Origin: Azospirillum brasilense
Lineage (GTDB): Bacteria > Pseudomonadota > Alphaproteobacteria > Azospirillales > Azospirillaceae
Assembly: GCF_022023855.1 (NCBI RefSeq)
Contig: NZ_CP059449.1
Coordinates: 978,501 to 1,042,500 of the forward strand
Length of the DNA: 64,000 bases
Reading direction: 5' to 3'
A model generated the notes under the pieces. It did not search any database, was not told where the DNA came from, and was given only the letters and a program-made list of their open reading frames with translations. The position numbers and the translations under genes are program-made. How positions within the stretch are numbered: position 1 is the stretch's first letter; each line of letters opens with the position of its first letter. Below, piece after piece: positions 35,583 to 45,127 of this stretch.

Positions 35583-35612
35583 GGCCGGCGACCGGGGGTT
35601 CGTTGCAGCGCC

Positions 35613-36869
35613 CTATTCATCGGTCCCTTCATTGGTCCCTGTCTTCTCCTTCAGCCCATAGACCTCGATCGGGTCGTTCAGCCCCTTCACCGGATGCCAG
35701 CCGACCGAGACGAGGCGGCTGGCGCAGGCCTCGGCCACCTCGGCAGAGGTCAGGACGTTGCGGTCCAGGCGGCTGCACAGCCCCTCAATCCGGCTGACCA
35801 GATTGACCGCCGGGCCGATGACGGTGAAGTCCAGCCGGTTGGCGGAGCCGATGTTGCCGTACATGACCTCGCCCATGTGGAGCGCGATGCCGCAGCGCAG
35901 GGTCGGCTGGCCCCAGGCGGAGCGTTCGGCGTTGCGGGCGGCCATGTCGGTCAGCGCCTCCTGCGCGGCGTCCAGCGCCTTGGTGCAGGCGGCGGCCCCG
36001 GTCGGGTCGCTCTCCTCCAGCGGGAAGATGGCTAGCATGGCGTCGCCGATGAACTTCATGATCTCGCCGCCGCGGCTTTCCACGGCGCCGCCCATGATCT
36101 CGAAATAGCCGTTCAGCAGGGCGATCAGCTCCTCCCGCGGCAGCCGGTCGGCCAGCGAGGTGAAGCCGCGCAGGTCGCAGTACCACAGCACCGCGCGGAC
36201 ATTGGCGCCGGTACCACGCCGGATGTCGCCGGACAGGATGCGCGCGCCGGTGCGGTGGCCGACATAGGTGTCCAGCACCGTCGTTGCCAGCCGCCGCAGC
36301 GCCAGCGTCTCCAGCACCGCGCCCAGCGCCGGAAGCACCGCGTCGACCAGCGCCAGATCGGCGGTGGAGAAGCCGCCCGGCCGGTCGGTGGTGAAGCTCA
36401 GCACGTTGCGCCGTCCCCCGGCGAACAGCACCGTCATGGCGACATAGTCCGTCGCCCCCTGCGCCTTCAGCTCCGCGAAGACCGGGTATGGGTAGGGCGG
36501 CTCCATCTGCTCCAGCCGGTAGCGCAGGCCGTCGGCGCCGTCCTCGATCAGCGTGGCGAAGGGGCTGGTCAGATACTCGGTGCTGGTCTCCGTGCCGTGG
36601 GCGCGGGTGGCGATCTCCACCTGCTCGGCGTTGCGGCGCCAGAAGAAGGCGATGGTGCGGATCTGCGGGTGCAGCAGGGGCAGGGCGCAGACCACGCGCA
36701 GCAGCGGGACGCCGGACGCCATCAGGCGTCGGCAGAAGCGGTCCATCATCGGCTCGAAGCCGGGTGCGTGCCGGCCTTCCAGCAGCAGCCATTCGACGAC
36801 CTCCCGCGCGGCGTCGTCGATGGATGGGGCCGCAGGGGTAGACGGTGCGGTGGCCGCGGGCGGTGCCAT
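35613..36869 (-). CDS. Class III adenylate/guanylate cyclase
   Basis: The 418-residue soluble protein has an N-terminal sensory region (about residues 20-200, GAF-like, with DYVAMTVLFAGG) and a class III cyclase domain. The two metal-binding aspartates are Asp232 in YCDLRGFTSLADRLP and Asp276 in FIGDAMLAIFP. GIALHMGEVMYGNIG and FTVIGPAVNLVSRIE complete the active site. It should make cAMP; base specificity is inferred from general similarity. An upstream GTG at 36875 is an alternative start. It is 30 bp upstream of the spermidine-synthase-like gene on the same strand. Confidence 0.9.
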   Translation of the reverse strand: MAPPAATAPSTPAAPSIDDAAREVVEWLLLEGRHAPGFEPMMDRFCRRLMASGVPLLRVVCALPLLHPQIRTIAFFWRRNAEQVEIATRAHGTETSTEYLTSPFATLIEDGADGLRYRLEQMEPPYPYPVFAELKAQGATDYVAMTVLFAGGRRNVLSFTTDRPGGFSTADLALVDAVLPALGAVLETLALRRLATTVLDTYVGHRTGARILSGDIRRGTGANVRAVLWYCDLRGFTSLADRLPREELIALLNGYFEIMGGAVESRGGEIMKFIGDAMLAIFPLEESDPTGAAACTKALDAAQEALTDMAARNAERSAWGQPTLRCGIALHMGEVMYGNIGSANRLDFTVIGPAVNLVSRIEGLCSRLDRNVLTSAEVAEACASRLVSVGWHPVKGLNDPIEVYGLKEKTGTNEGTDE

Positions 36870-36977
36870 GCTCACGGATCGATAACCATAAAGATGCGAT
36901 GCTTGATCTGTCGGGGGATTCTGCCCAAGTTTCGCCTACGCCGCCAGTGTTGTTCGGCGCCGATGGAGGATATCACC

Positions 36978-37532
36978 ATGTTCATTCAGACCGAGCAGAC
37001 GCCCAACCCGGCGACTCTCAAGTTCCTGCCGGGGCGTGACGTGCTCGGACGCGGCACCGCGGACTTTCCGTCCCGCGATGTCGCCACCGCTTCGCCGCTG
37101 GCCCAGCGGCTGTTCGAGATCGACGGGGTCCAGGGCGTCTTCCTGGGCGCCGACTTCGTGACCATCACCAAGGCCGGCGACAAGGAGTGGTTCCTGCTGA
37201 AGCCGTCGATCCTCGGCGTCATCATGGAGCATTTCACCGCCAACCGCCCGGTGCTGCTGGAAGAGGCGGCCGGCGACGGCCACGCCGCCAGCGCGGACGA
37301 CGATGAGATCGTCACCCAGATCAAGGAGCTGCTGGACACCCGCGTGCGCCCCGCGGTGGCCCAGGACGGCGGCGACATCACCTTCTACGGCTTCGAGGAG
37401 GGCGTGGTGTATCTGGAGATGAAGGGGGCCTGCTCCGGCTGCCCCAGCTCCACCGCCACGCTGAAGGCCGGCATCGAGAACATGCTGCGCCACTACATCC
37501 CCGAGGTGGTCGAGGTCCGCGCCGTCCGCTGA
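36978..37532 (+). CDS. nfuA: NfuA-type Fe-S cluster carrier
   Basis: NifU-like proteins hand 4Fe-4S clusters to apo-enzymes. The 184-residue protein has the Nfu N-terminal domain (MFIQTEQTPNPATLKFLPG; FLGADFVTITK) and a C-terminal NifU domain with the cluster-binding CxxC in GACSGCPSSTATLK. This is the mitochondrial NFU1-like architecture common in alphaproteobacteria. ATGGAGGATATCACC gives the ribosome site. It is divergent from the cyclase gene. Confidence 0.95.
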   Translation: MFIQTEQTPNPATLKFLPGRDVLGRGTADFPSRDVATASPLAQRLFEIDGVQGVFLGADFVTITKAGDKEWFLLKPSILGVIMEHFTANRPVLLEEAAGDGHAASADDDEIVTQIKELLDTRVRPAVAQDGGDITFYGFEEGVVYLEMKGACSGCPSSTATLKAGIENMLRHYIPEVVEVRAVR

Positions 37533-37540
37533 CGGCATCC

Positions 37541-37584
37541 ACCGGACGGGCGCGGTCCGAACGGACGGACCGCGCCCGTCCGGT
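37541..37584. terminator. Long perfect hairpin after nfuA
   Basis: The arms at 37541-37559 and 37566-37584 are perfect 19-bp complements with a six-base loop AACGGA. The stem begins ACCGGACGGG. It lies 8 bp after the nfuA stop and 10 bp before the convergent deacetylase stop, so it can end both transcripts. There is no long T-tract, only TGTCTCT on the plus strand. Confidence 0.75.
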
Positions 37585-37594
37585 GTCTCTCCAC

Positions 37595-38635
37595 CTATTC
37601 CGGAACCACGAACTGCATGCCCAGCCAGCGCCAGCGTCCTTCGGGGCCCGGCAGGGTGCAGTTCACGCGCGTGCGGCCCGGCGGGAAGGGGTCGCGGATG
37701 CGCACCTCCACCCGGTCCTCGGTCACGCGCTCCAGCGCCGTCCGGCCCTGGCCGGCGGCGAAACAGGCCAGCCGCGCGATGTCGCCGATCTCGTCCGACA
37801 CAGTGAAGCCGATGGACGGCGGGTTGACGGTCAGCAGCGGATCGTCGGGCGTCAGGTCGGTCACCGGCAGCGGCAGCGCGTTGGCGGCCAGCCGGAAGCG
37901 GTCGACGCTGCCGAAACTCTCGTTCATCACGAAGCGGGGCAGGGTCGCCCGGTCGGCCTGCGGGTGCAGGACGCCCGACTGCTGGCCGAAGGCGGCGGCG
38001 AAGCCCTGCTCCGTCACGATGGTCCGCAGCGCCGACGACACCTCGCCCTGTGGGTAGGCGAACAGGGTGGGGCGCTGGCCGGTCTCCGCCTGCAGCCGGT
38101 CGGCCATGCGGCGGAGCTCCGCCTTCACCTCGTCGGCGGGGCGGGACACCAGCGATTGGGTGGAGGCGCCGAGCCCGCCGAGGGTGACCCCGGCGGCGGC
38201 GAGTTGGCGCACCTCCGCCCAGCTCATATGGGCGGGCGACCCGCGGTCGATGGCGTCGGTCGCCACGAACAGGGTGAAGGGAAGCCCCGCCGCCTTCAGC
38301 CGCGGCCACGCCTCGCGGAAGGCGGAGCGGCTGGCCTCGTCGATGGTGATCGCCACCGTCCGGTCGGGCAGCGGCGCGCCGCTGCGCAACGCCTCCAGGA
38401 TACGGGGCAGGGGCAGGACCTGGTAATCCCCGTCCTGAAGCTCGTCCAGATGGGCTTCGAACTGGTCGATCCGGATGCTGATGGATGGGGTCTGGTCCTC
38501 GCCGAAGCGGTCGTAGGCGAAGACGACGGCGGTGTTCGTGGTTCCGTCTGCCGCAACGCCGGGGCTTCCCGCCAGGGCCTGGAAGGCCCAGGCGGCGGCC
38601 ACGGCGAAGAGGGTGGCGGCGCGGCGGAACGGCAT
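37595..38635 (-). CDS. Exported polysaccharide deacetylase family protein
   Basis: A Sec signal peptide (MPFRRAATLFAVAAAWAFQALA) is followed by a NodB-type domain. The catalytic-base strand reads TVAITIDEASRSAFREAWP, where the usual T-F-D-D becomes T-I-D-E, and FTLFVATDAI, MSWAEVRQLAAAGVTLGG and YPQGEVSSAL follow. The usual H-x-x-x-H metal pair after GVTLGGLG is not visible (GASTQSLVSR), so catalysis may be impaired. The C-terminal 130 residues are an unrecognised beta-rich domain. The length is 346 residues. Longer upstream starts are not supported. Confidence 0.8.
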   Translation of the reverse strand: MPFRRAATLFAVAAAWAFQALAGSPGVAADGTTNTAVVFAYDRFGEDQTPSISIRIDQFEAHLDELQDGDYQVLPLPRILEALRSGAPLPDRTVAITIDEASRSAFREAWPRLKAAGLPFTLFVATDAIDRGSPAHMSWAEVRQLAAAGVTLGGLGASTQSLVSRPADEVKAELRRMADRLQAETGQRPTLFAYPQGEVSSALRTIVTEQGFAAAFGQQSGVLHPQADRATLPRFVMNESFGSVDRFRLAANALPLPVTDLTPDDPLLTVNPPSIGFTVSDEIGDIARLACFAAGQGRTALERVTEDRVEVRIRDPFPPGRTRVNCTLPGPEGRWRWLGMQFVVPE

Positions 38636-38866
38636 GGCGGCCTGTCGTGGGTCCGGAACGGTCGCGCGGCCGGACGAGGGTCCGGGCTGCGCCACGGCTG
38701 GTGTGGCACAGGCACGCCGCCGGGAACAAGTCCGCAACACATACGCTGTGCTTCGCGCGCTTTCGTGATGCAGCCTTGCAACAACCCCTATGACACTAGG
38801 CCCTATGGCGCCCGGCCGCCGACGGGGCGCCCGCGGCCGGACCGCCAGGGGCCGGATCGCCAGGGA

Positions 38867-39418
38867 TCAGCCCATCATCAGGCCACCCAGCGCCGCGTCG
38901 GTCAGCAGGGGGTAGCGCTGCTCGTCCGGCAGTTGATAGTGCCACCACTCGCAGCTGTAATGCCGCCAGCCCGCCGCCGTCATGACGCCGAGAAGGGCGG
39001 CGCGGTTGCGCTGCTGCTCGGTGGTCAGGTCGGTGCGGCCATGGTGGGACTGTTCGGTCATGTCGTCGAAGCCGGTGCCCATGTCCAGCGGGCGCCCCGT
39101 TCCGTCGGTCAGCGTCAGATCCACCGCGATGCCGCGGGAATGGGTGGAGCCGCCCGCCGGATCGGCGATGTAGGACGGGTCGGGCAGCGCCCGCCACAAG
39201 GCCCATTGCGCCTCGACCGGGCGGAAGGCATCGTACAGCCGCAGCCGGCAGCCGATGCCGCGGGCCAGCCGGATCGCCGCACGCAGCGCCGCCGCCGCGT
39301 CGGGGTGCAGCAGGCAATGCGGGTGCCGGTAGATGGGCACCCCGGTCAGGTTGTCCGGTGTGGCGTAGAGCAGGTCGATGTCGACGTCGAAGTCCGGCGG
39401 TGCGATGGGTGTAAGCAT
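38867..39418 (-). CDS. ddpX: D-alanyl-D-alanine dipeptidase (VanX/DdpX type)
   Basis: M15D zinc peptidases cleave D-Ala-D-Ala. The 183-residue protein has LRLYDAFRPVEAQWALW (catalytic Arg), the zinc motif in STHSRGIAVDLTLTD (H-x6-D), DMGTGFDDMTEQSHH, and the second part CEWWHYQL (E-x-x-H). No signal peptide is visible, so it is probably cytoplasmic, recycling the dipeptide from peptidoglycan rather than giving vancomycin resistance. Confidence 0.92.
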   Translation of the reverse strand: MLTPIAPPDFDVDIDLLYATPDNLTGVPIYRHPHCLLHPDAAAALRAAIRLARGIGCRLRLYDAFRPVEAQWALWRALPDPSYIADPAGGSTHSRGIAVDLTLTDGTGRPLDMGTGFDDMTEQSHHGRTDLTTEQQRNRAALLGVMTAAGWRHYSCEWWHYQLPDEQRYPLLTDAALGGLMMG

Positions 39419-39519
39419 GATCCATGCCGTCAGGGAAGACCGGGGCTGTCTAGCACGCTCTTGACCCAGGGCTGAAGTGGGGCTTTGAAGATGGCGGATT
39501 TGATGAAAGCGTGGGGGTC

Positions 39520-40206
39520 ATGAGAGTTCTGGGACTGGACACGGCGACCTCCGGCTGTTCCGCCGCGCTGTGGGATGGCGGCGCCGTCACCGTGCGGCGG
39601 CGCGAGCCGATGGCCCGCGGGCAGGCGGAGGCGCTGGTGCCCCTGGCGCAGGCCGCGCTGGCGGAGGCCGGCTGCCCCTTCGACGCGCTCGACCGCATCG
39701 CCGTGACCGTCGGGCCGGGCGCCTTCACCGGCCTGCGCATCGCGCTGGCGGCGGCGCGCGGCTTCGCCCTGGCCGCCGGCCTGCCGGTGGTCGGGATCAC
39801 CAGTTTCGACGCGGTCGTTCATGGATTGCCGGACGCGGAGCGGGATGGCCGCGCCGTGCTGGTCGCCGTGGACTCCCGCCGCACCGAGCCGTTCCTGCAA
39901 CTCTTCCATCCGGACCTGACGCCGTTCGGCGAACCGGCGATGCTGGAGCCCGCCGCGGTGCCGGGCTGGCTGGACGAGCTGCTCGCCGGTGAAGCCGGTG
40001 CTGCGCCATTGCTGATCGCCGGGGATGGCGCGGCCGCGTTGCGCCCGCTTCTGGAAGGGCGTGCCGACACCGCTTTCGCCGCCGGGCCGGGCACGCCCGA
40101 CGCCGCCGTGGTCGCCGCCCTGGGCGCCCGGCGTGAGGTCGGTCTGCCGGCCCAGCCCTTCTACCTGCGTCCGCCCGACGTCTCCCTGCCACGGAAGACG
40201 GCATGA
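39520..40206 (+). CDS. tsaB: tRNA t6A modification protein TsaB
   Basis: TsaB is the partner of TsaD in making N6-threonylcarbamoyladenosine at tRNA position 37. The ASKHA fold is shown by LGLDTATSGCSAALW and VGPGAFTGLRIALAAARGFALA. The protein has 228 residues. The ATG at 39520 gives MRVLGLDTA; a GTG at 39511 is possible. The stop overlaps rimI by ATGA, the common tsaB-rimI arrangement. Confidence 0.95.
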   Translation: MRVLGLDTATSGCSAALWDGGAVTVRRREPMARGQAEALVPLAQAALAEAGCPFDALDRIAVTVGPGAFTGLRIALAAARGFALAAGLPVVGITSFDAVVHGLPDAERDGRAVLVAVDSRRTEPFLQLFHPDLTPFGEPAMLEPAAVPGWLDELLAGEAGAAPLLIAGDGAAALRPLLEGRADTAFAAGPGTPDAAVVAALGARREVGLPAQPFYLRPPDVSLPRKTA

Positions 40207-40715
40207 CGGTGGCCCCGCCCGAAACGTCCAACCCCCAGGCCTCCCATCCGGTGCGACTTCAGACCGTCGGCCTCGCCGACGCCGCGGTGATCGCAGCCTT
40301 GCAGCAGGGTTGCTTTCCCGACGATCCCTGGAGCGGCGAGGCGGTCGCAAGCCTGATCGGCCAGCCCGGCTTCTTCGCCGCGCTGGCCTTGCGGGAGGGC
40401 GTGGAGGGCGACGATCCGGTCGGCTTCCTGCTGGCGCGGGTCGCCGCGGAGGATGGCGAGATCATCGCCGTCGGCGTCCGGGCTGACGCGCGGGGGGAGG
40501 GCACCGGCCGGCGTCTGGTCGCGGCGGCGTTGGACGGCGCACGGGCGCTGGGCGCCACGGCGCTGTTCCTTGAAGTCGCCGAAGACAATGGTATGGCGCA
40601 ATCCCTATATAAATCTTGTGGCTTCTTTGCCGTTGGCCGTCGTCCCGGTTATTACCGCAGGGCGGACGGAAGGGTTGCCGCCCTGGTGTTGCGGTATTCG
40701 TACACCGACAAATAA
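40203..40715 (+). CDS. rimI: Ribosomal protein S18-alanine N-acetyltransferase
   Basis: RimI acetylates the N-terminal alanine of ribosomal protein S18. The GNAT fold contains IIAVGVRADARGEGTGRRLVAAAL (acetyl-CoA loop R-x-x-G-x-G), ALFLEVAEDNGMAQSLYKSCGF and RRPGYYRR, the last a RimI signature. The 170 residues include a short N-terminal extension. It is translationally coupled to tsaB. Confidence 0.93.
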   Translation: MTVAPPETSNPQASHPVRLQTVGLADAAVIAALQQGCFPDDPWSGEAVASLIGQPGFFAALALREGVEGDDPVGFLLARVAAEDGEIIAVGVRADARGEGTGRRLVAAALDGARALGATALFLEVAEDNGMAQSLYKSCGFFAVGRRPGYYRRADGRVAALVLRYSYTDK

Positions 40716-40718
40716 ACC

Positions 40719-40973
40719 TTAACCTTTCTGAATCCACAAACGGTGCACCCCGTCCGGCTCATCCGGATTTTCGGGCGTCACGGCGAGAATGGAGTGACCC
40801 AGTTCGGCTAAGGATCGGGGTACATTCTCCAAGGGTTCGCCAGCGTTCAGCCGGACTTCAAGCGTCTGCCCGGCCGCCATGCGCTCCACCGACAACTTGG
40901 TCTTGACGAAGGTTAACGGGCACACCTCGCTGGTGATGTCCAAAAACAAATCCGGAGATTTTTTTTCGTACAC
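40719..40973 (-). CDS. TusA-family sulfur carrier protein
   Basis: The 84-residue protein has the TusA core: FLDITSEVCPLTFVKTKLSVERM, with the conserved persulfide cysteine in the C-P-x-P-like CPLT, then LEVRLNAGEPLENVPRSLAELGH. The second proline of C-P-x-P is replaced by Thr. The GTG at 40973 is chosen because AGAGG precedes it by five bases; a GTG at 41009 would add 12 residues. It is divergent from mucR and convergent with rimI (3-bp gap). Confidence 0.86.
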   Translation of the reverse strand: MYEKKSPDLFLDITSEVCPLTFVKTKLSVERMAAGQTLEVRLNAGEPLENVPRSLAELGHSILAVTPENPDEPDGVHRLWIQKG

Positions 40974-41003
40974 TGCTTCCTCTTTAAGAGCAAAGGATGG
41001 ATA

Positions 41004-41032
41004 TTGCACGCGGCCACAAACCTCTTTATATG
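41004..41032 (+). promoter_or_regulatory. Sigma-70-like promoter of the MucR gene
   Basis: TTGCAC (41004-41009) and TATATG (41027-41032) are spaced 17 bases, placing a start about 25 bp before the ATG at 41065. The surrounding DNA is AT-rich (runs of A and T at 40950-40990), as expected for MucR/H-NS-like autoregulation. Confidence 0.55.
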
Positions 41033-41064
41033 GAGAGGAACGCCAAGCTGCGGAGCAAGCTTAC

Positions 41065-41481
41065 ATGAGCAATGGTAACCCTTCCAACGCGCTGTTGTCT
41101 CTGACCACGGAGATCGTGGCGGCGCATGTCTCGAACAATACAGTCGCTCTCGGCGATCTTCCGACGCTGATTGAGCAGGTGTACAAGTCACTCGCGAATG
41201 TCGGGACCGAGCCGGTTGCGACTGAGGAGCGTCCGCAGCCCGCGGTGCCCATCAAGAAGTCCGTCACTCCCGACTACATTGTATGCCTGGAGGATGGCAA
41301 GAAGCTGAAGATGCTGAAGCGCCATCTGAAGACGGCCTACGACATGTCGCCGGAGGAATACCGCGACCGCTGGGGCCTGCCGGCCGACTATCCGATGGTC
41401 GCCCCGAACTACGCCCGCCAGCGCAGCTCGCTGGCCAAGCAGATCGGTCTCGGCACCCGCGCCCGCCGCGGCGCGGCCTAA
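41065..41481 (+). CDS. mucR: MucR/Ros family transcriptional regulator
   Basis: MucR proteins are alphaproteobacterial zinc-finger-like regulators that silence AT-rich DNA and control exopolysaccharide, motility and symbiosis genes. In this 138-residue protein the DNA-binding part is YIVCLEDGKKLKMLKRHLKTAYDMSPEEYRDRWGL. The usual two-cysteine finger is reduced to one cysteine (CLEDGKK rather than CLECGKK), as in some zinc-free Ros relatives. The N-terminal 60 residues (LLSLTTEIVAAHVSNNTV) are the oligomerisation segment. Confidence 0.93.
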   Translation: MSNGNPSNALLSLTTEIVAAHVSNNTVALGDLPTLIEQVYKSLANVGTEPVATEERPQPAVPIKKSVTPDYIVCLEDGKKLKMLKRHLKTAYDMSPEEYRDRWGLPADYPMVAPNYARQRSSLAKQIGLGTRARRGAA

Positions 41482-41792
41482 GGTCCATCGGGCTTGTGCG
41501 TTGGTGTCCGGCGGACCGCCGCTGTTCGGTCCGCCCCGGAACCCCATCGCCCGGATGTGACCGTTTCTTCCTTCCCGCGTGATCATTTGCCGTCCCGCCT
41601 TGCCGCCGTCCCCGTTCGTCGGGGCCGGACCTTGTGGCTTGCCCGGAGTCCGGGCTTGCCGGGGGCGGGTTCGTCACGTCGCGGTTGACCGGCAACCGGC
41701 CATTCGTGTTATCCCTGTTCCGTGCCCGACGGGGCTCCGGAAGGAGAACCGGCGGTTGCCGCGACCCGAACAACGCCAGCGAAGCGTCGAGT
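41482..41792 (+). promoter_or_regulatory. MucR-olsB intergenic region with hairpin and promoter
   Basis: This 311-bp gap holds an 8-bp hairpin GGCGGACC/GGTCCGCC (41510-41535) after mucR, probably its transcript end. A possible promoter is TTGACC (41685-41690) and TGTTAT (41707-41712), spaced 16. A strong AAGGAGA (41741-41747) is followed nine bases later by a TTG that opens a 14-codon frame ending at 41800, overlapping the olsB start. I see no other gene in it. Confidence 0.5.
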
Positions 41793-42617
41793 ATGGCTGA
41801 TACAGGCACGGACCAGGGCAGCTCTTCGGATCTGCGCATGGGCTCCCTCGAAGTGCGGCTGGCCGAAAGCGCCGCCGAGATCGATTGGGCGCAGGCGCTG
41901 CGCTACCGCGTCTTCTACGAGGAGATGTCGGCGGTGCCGTCGCCGGACATGGCCGCGCGCCATCGCGACTTCGACGATTTCGACACCATCTGCGACCATC
42001 TGCTGGTCATCGACCACGCCCGCGGCGACGGACCGGAGTCCGTGGTCGGCACCTACCGGCTGATCCGCCGCCCGGCGGCGGCCAAGGCCGGGCGCTTCTA
42101 TTCCAGCGACGAATACGACATCGGGCGGCTGCTCAGCTATCCGGGGGAGATCCTGGAGCTCGGGCGGTCCTGCGTCGACGCCGCCTACCGCACGCGCGGC
42201 AGCAGCATGCAGCTGCTGTGGCGCGGCATCGCGGCCTACGTCTTCCACCACGACATCGCGGTGATGTTCGGCTGCGCCAGCCTGCCGGGCACCGACCCGG
42301 TGGCGATGGCCGAACCGCTCGCCTACCTGCATCACTTCCATCTGGCCCCGGAGGAGTTGCGCCCCGTGGCGCTGCCGGAACGCTATGTCGGCATGGATCT
42401 GATGCCCCGCGACCAGATCGATCCGAAGCGCGCGCTGACCGTTCTGCCGCCGCTGATCAAGGGCTATCTGCGGCTGGGCGGCTTCATTGGCGACGGTGCG
42501 GTGATCGATCACCAGTTCAACACCACCGACGTGTCGATCGTGGTGAAGACCGACCTGATCACCAACAAGTATTCCAAGCATTACGAGCGGCGCAGCCGCG
42601 ACGCCCAGATCGCGTGA
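41793..42617 (+). CDS. olsB: Ornithine N-alpha-acyltransferase (OlsB family)
   Basis: OlsB attaches a 3-hydroxy fatty acid from ACP to ornithine, making lyso-ornithine lipid. The GNAT-like fold shows RYRVFYEEMSA near residue 35, VVGTYRLIRRPAA, YDIGRLLSYPGEILELGRSCVDAAYRTRG in parts, and GCASLPGTDP. The protein has 274 residues, within the hemolysin-like acyltransferase range. The neighbour olsA completes the pathway, which supports the call. MucR immediately upstream may be a regulator, which is inference. Confidence 0.9.
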   Translation: MADTGTDQGSSSDLRMGSLEVRLAESAAEIDWAQALRYRVFYEEMSAVPSPDMAARHRDFDDFDTICDHLLVIDHARGDGPESVVGTYRLIRRPAAAKAGRFYSSDEYDIGRLLSYPGEILELGRSCVDAAYRTRGSSMQLLWRGIAAYVFHHDIAVMFGCASLPGTDPVAMAEPLAYLHHFHLAPEELRPVALPERYVGMDLMPRDQIDPKRALTVLPPLIKGYLRLGGFIGDGAVIDHQFNTTDVSIVVKTDLITNKYSKHYERRSRDAQIA

Positions 42618-42645
42618 TCCGCGATTGCATCAGGAGACGGGTCGC

Positions 42646-43479
42646 ATGACGGCGGTGGATGCAACCGGTGCGCGTGCCCTGGGGTCGCCGGTGCGGGGCG
42701 GGCTTCGTCTGGCCGTCTATCTGCTGTGGACGCTCCTGCTGGTCCCTGTGCAGGCGCTGGCCGTCGCTGTGCGCTCGCCGCTGCGCTTCCGGATACCGCG
42801 GTTCTACCACCGGGTCTGCGCCGCCATCCTGGGCATTGGCGTCGTGGTGCGCGGCGAGCGCGCGGCAAACGGGCCGGTGCTGTTCGTCTCCAACCATTCC
42901 TCCTACCTCGACATCACGGTGCTGGGGTCGGTCATTCCGGGCTCCTTCGTGGCGAAGAGCGAGGTCGCCGGCTGGCCCTTCTTCGGGGCGCTGGCGAAGC
43001 TCCAGCAGACCGTCTTCGTGGAGCGCAAGGCCCGCTCCGGGGTGGAGAAGCAGCGCGACGAGCTGGGCGCCCGGCTGGACGCCGGCGACAGCCTGATCCT
43101 GTTCCCCGAGGGCACCTCCAGCGACGGCAACCGCACGCTCCCCTTCAAGACGGCGCTGTTCGCGGTGGCCGCCCGGCGCATCGGGGACCGGCCGCTGACC
43201 GTGCAGCCGGTCAGCATCGCGCCGACGCGGCTGGACGGCATCCCGATGGGGATCGCCTTCCGTCCCTGTTACGCGTGGTACGGCGACATGGATCTCGCCC
43301 CCCATCTGTGGACCGTCTTCACGCTGGGCCGCATGACGGTGGAGGTGGAGTTCCACCCCCCGGTGACCATCGACGGCTTCTCCAGCCGGAAGGCCCTGGC
43401 CGACCATTGCCAGCGCGCCGTGGCGCGTGGCGTGGAGCGCGCGGTGTCCGGAAAGCCGCTGCCCATCGTCATCCCGTGA
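42646..43479 (+). CDS. olsA: Lyso-ornithine lipid O-acyltransferase (OlsA, PlsC family)
   Basis: OlsA adds the second acyl chain to lyso-ornithine lipid; relatives acylate lysophosphatidate. The PlsC motifs are the catalytic NHSSYLD (H-x4-D), [15 protein letters not shown] (glycine/Glu box) and VQPVSIAP. A membrane helix spans residues 22-45. The 277-residue protein starts at ATG 42646, preceded by AGGAG; a TTG at 42625 is less likely. It follows olsB by 28 bp. Confidence 0.9.
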   Translation: MTAVDATGARALGSPVRGGLRLAVYLLWTLLLVPVQALAVAVRSPLRFRIPRFYHRVCAAILGIGVVVRGERAANGPVLFVSNHSSYLDITVLGSVIPGSFVAKSEVAGWPFFGALAKLQQTVFVERKARSGVEKQRDELGARLDAGDSLILFPEGTSSDGNRTLPFKTALFAVAARRIGDRPLTVQPVSIAPTRLDGIPMGIAFRPCYAWYGDMDLAPHLWTVFTLGRMTVEVEFHPPVTIDGFSSRKALADHCQRAVARGVERAVSGKPLPIVIP

Positions 43480-43538
43480 TGGAAACTTTCCACACCGCGG
43501 AATGGGCCGCGAAACGAATGATCGGCTCGCGGGCACGA

Positions 43539-43569
43539 TTGACTCGTTTTCCCGCAGTCGTGCTACCAT
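43539..43569 (+). promoter_or_regulatory. Promoter upstream of miaB leader
   Basis: TTGACT (43539-43544) and an extended -10 element TGCTACCAT (TACCAT at 43564-43569) are spaced 19 bases. The predicted start near 43576 is about 40 bp before a terminator hairpin and 163 bp before miaB. Confidence 0.5.
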
Positions 43570-43615
43570 ATCGGCTGGGTGCGATGCCGCGACGCGGCGG
43601 GTCGCGCGCCGGATT

Positions 43616-43653
43616 GCGCCGCCTGGACCGGTGCCGTCCAGGCGCGCGTTTTT
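43616..43653 (+). terminator. Intrinsic terminator between olsA and miaB
   Basis: GCGC(C)GCCTGGAC and GTCCAGGCGCGC pair with one bulged C and a seven-base loop, then GTTTTTGC. It lies 137 bp after olsA and 86 bp before the miaB start. It can end the olsBA transcript, or act as an attenuator if the promoter at 43539 is real. Confidence 0.8.
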
Positions 43654-43738
43654 GCATTGGTCGAGATCGCGGCTGGCCAAGATACAATTGGCCGAATTCG
43701 CGTTTGGTCCGGATCGTTCAGCGCTGTGGAAGGGATCG

Positions 43739-45123
<1,385 letters not shown>

Positions 45124-45127
<4 letters not shown>

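Noticed and set aside
43427..43738. N-terminal extension of MiaB of about 100 residues
   Set aside because: This stretch contains a promoter and terminator and has no similarity to MiaB; the TTG at 43739 has a ribosome site and gives the standard N-terminus.
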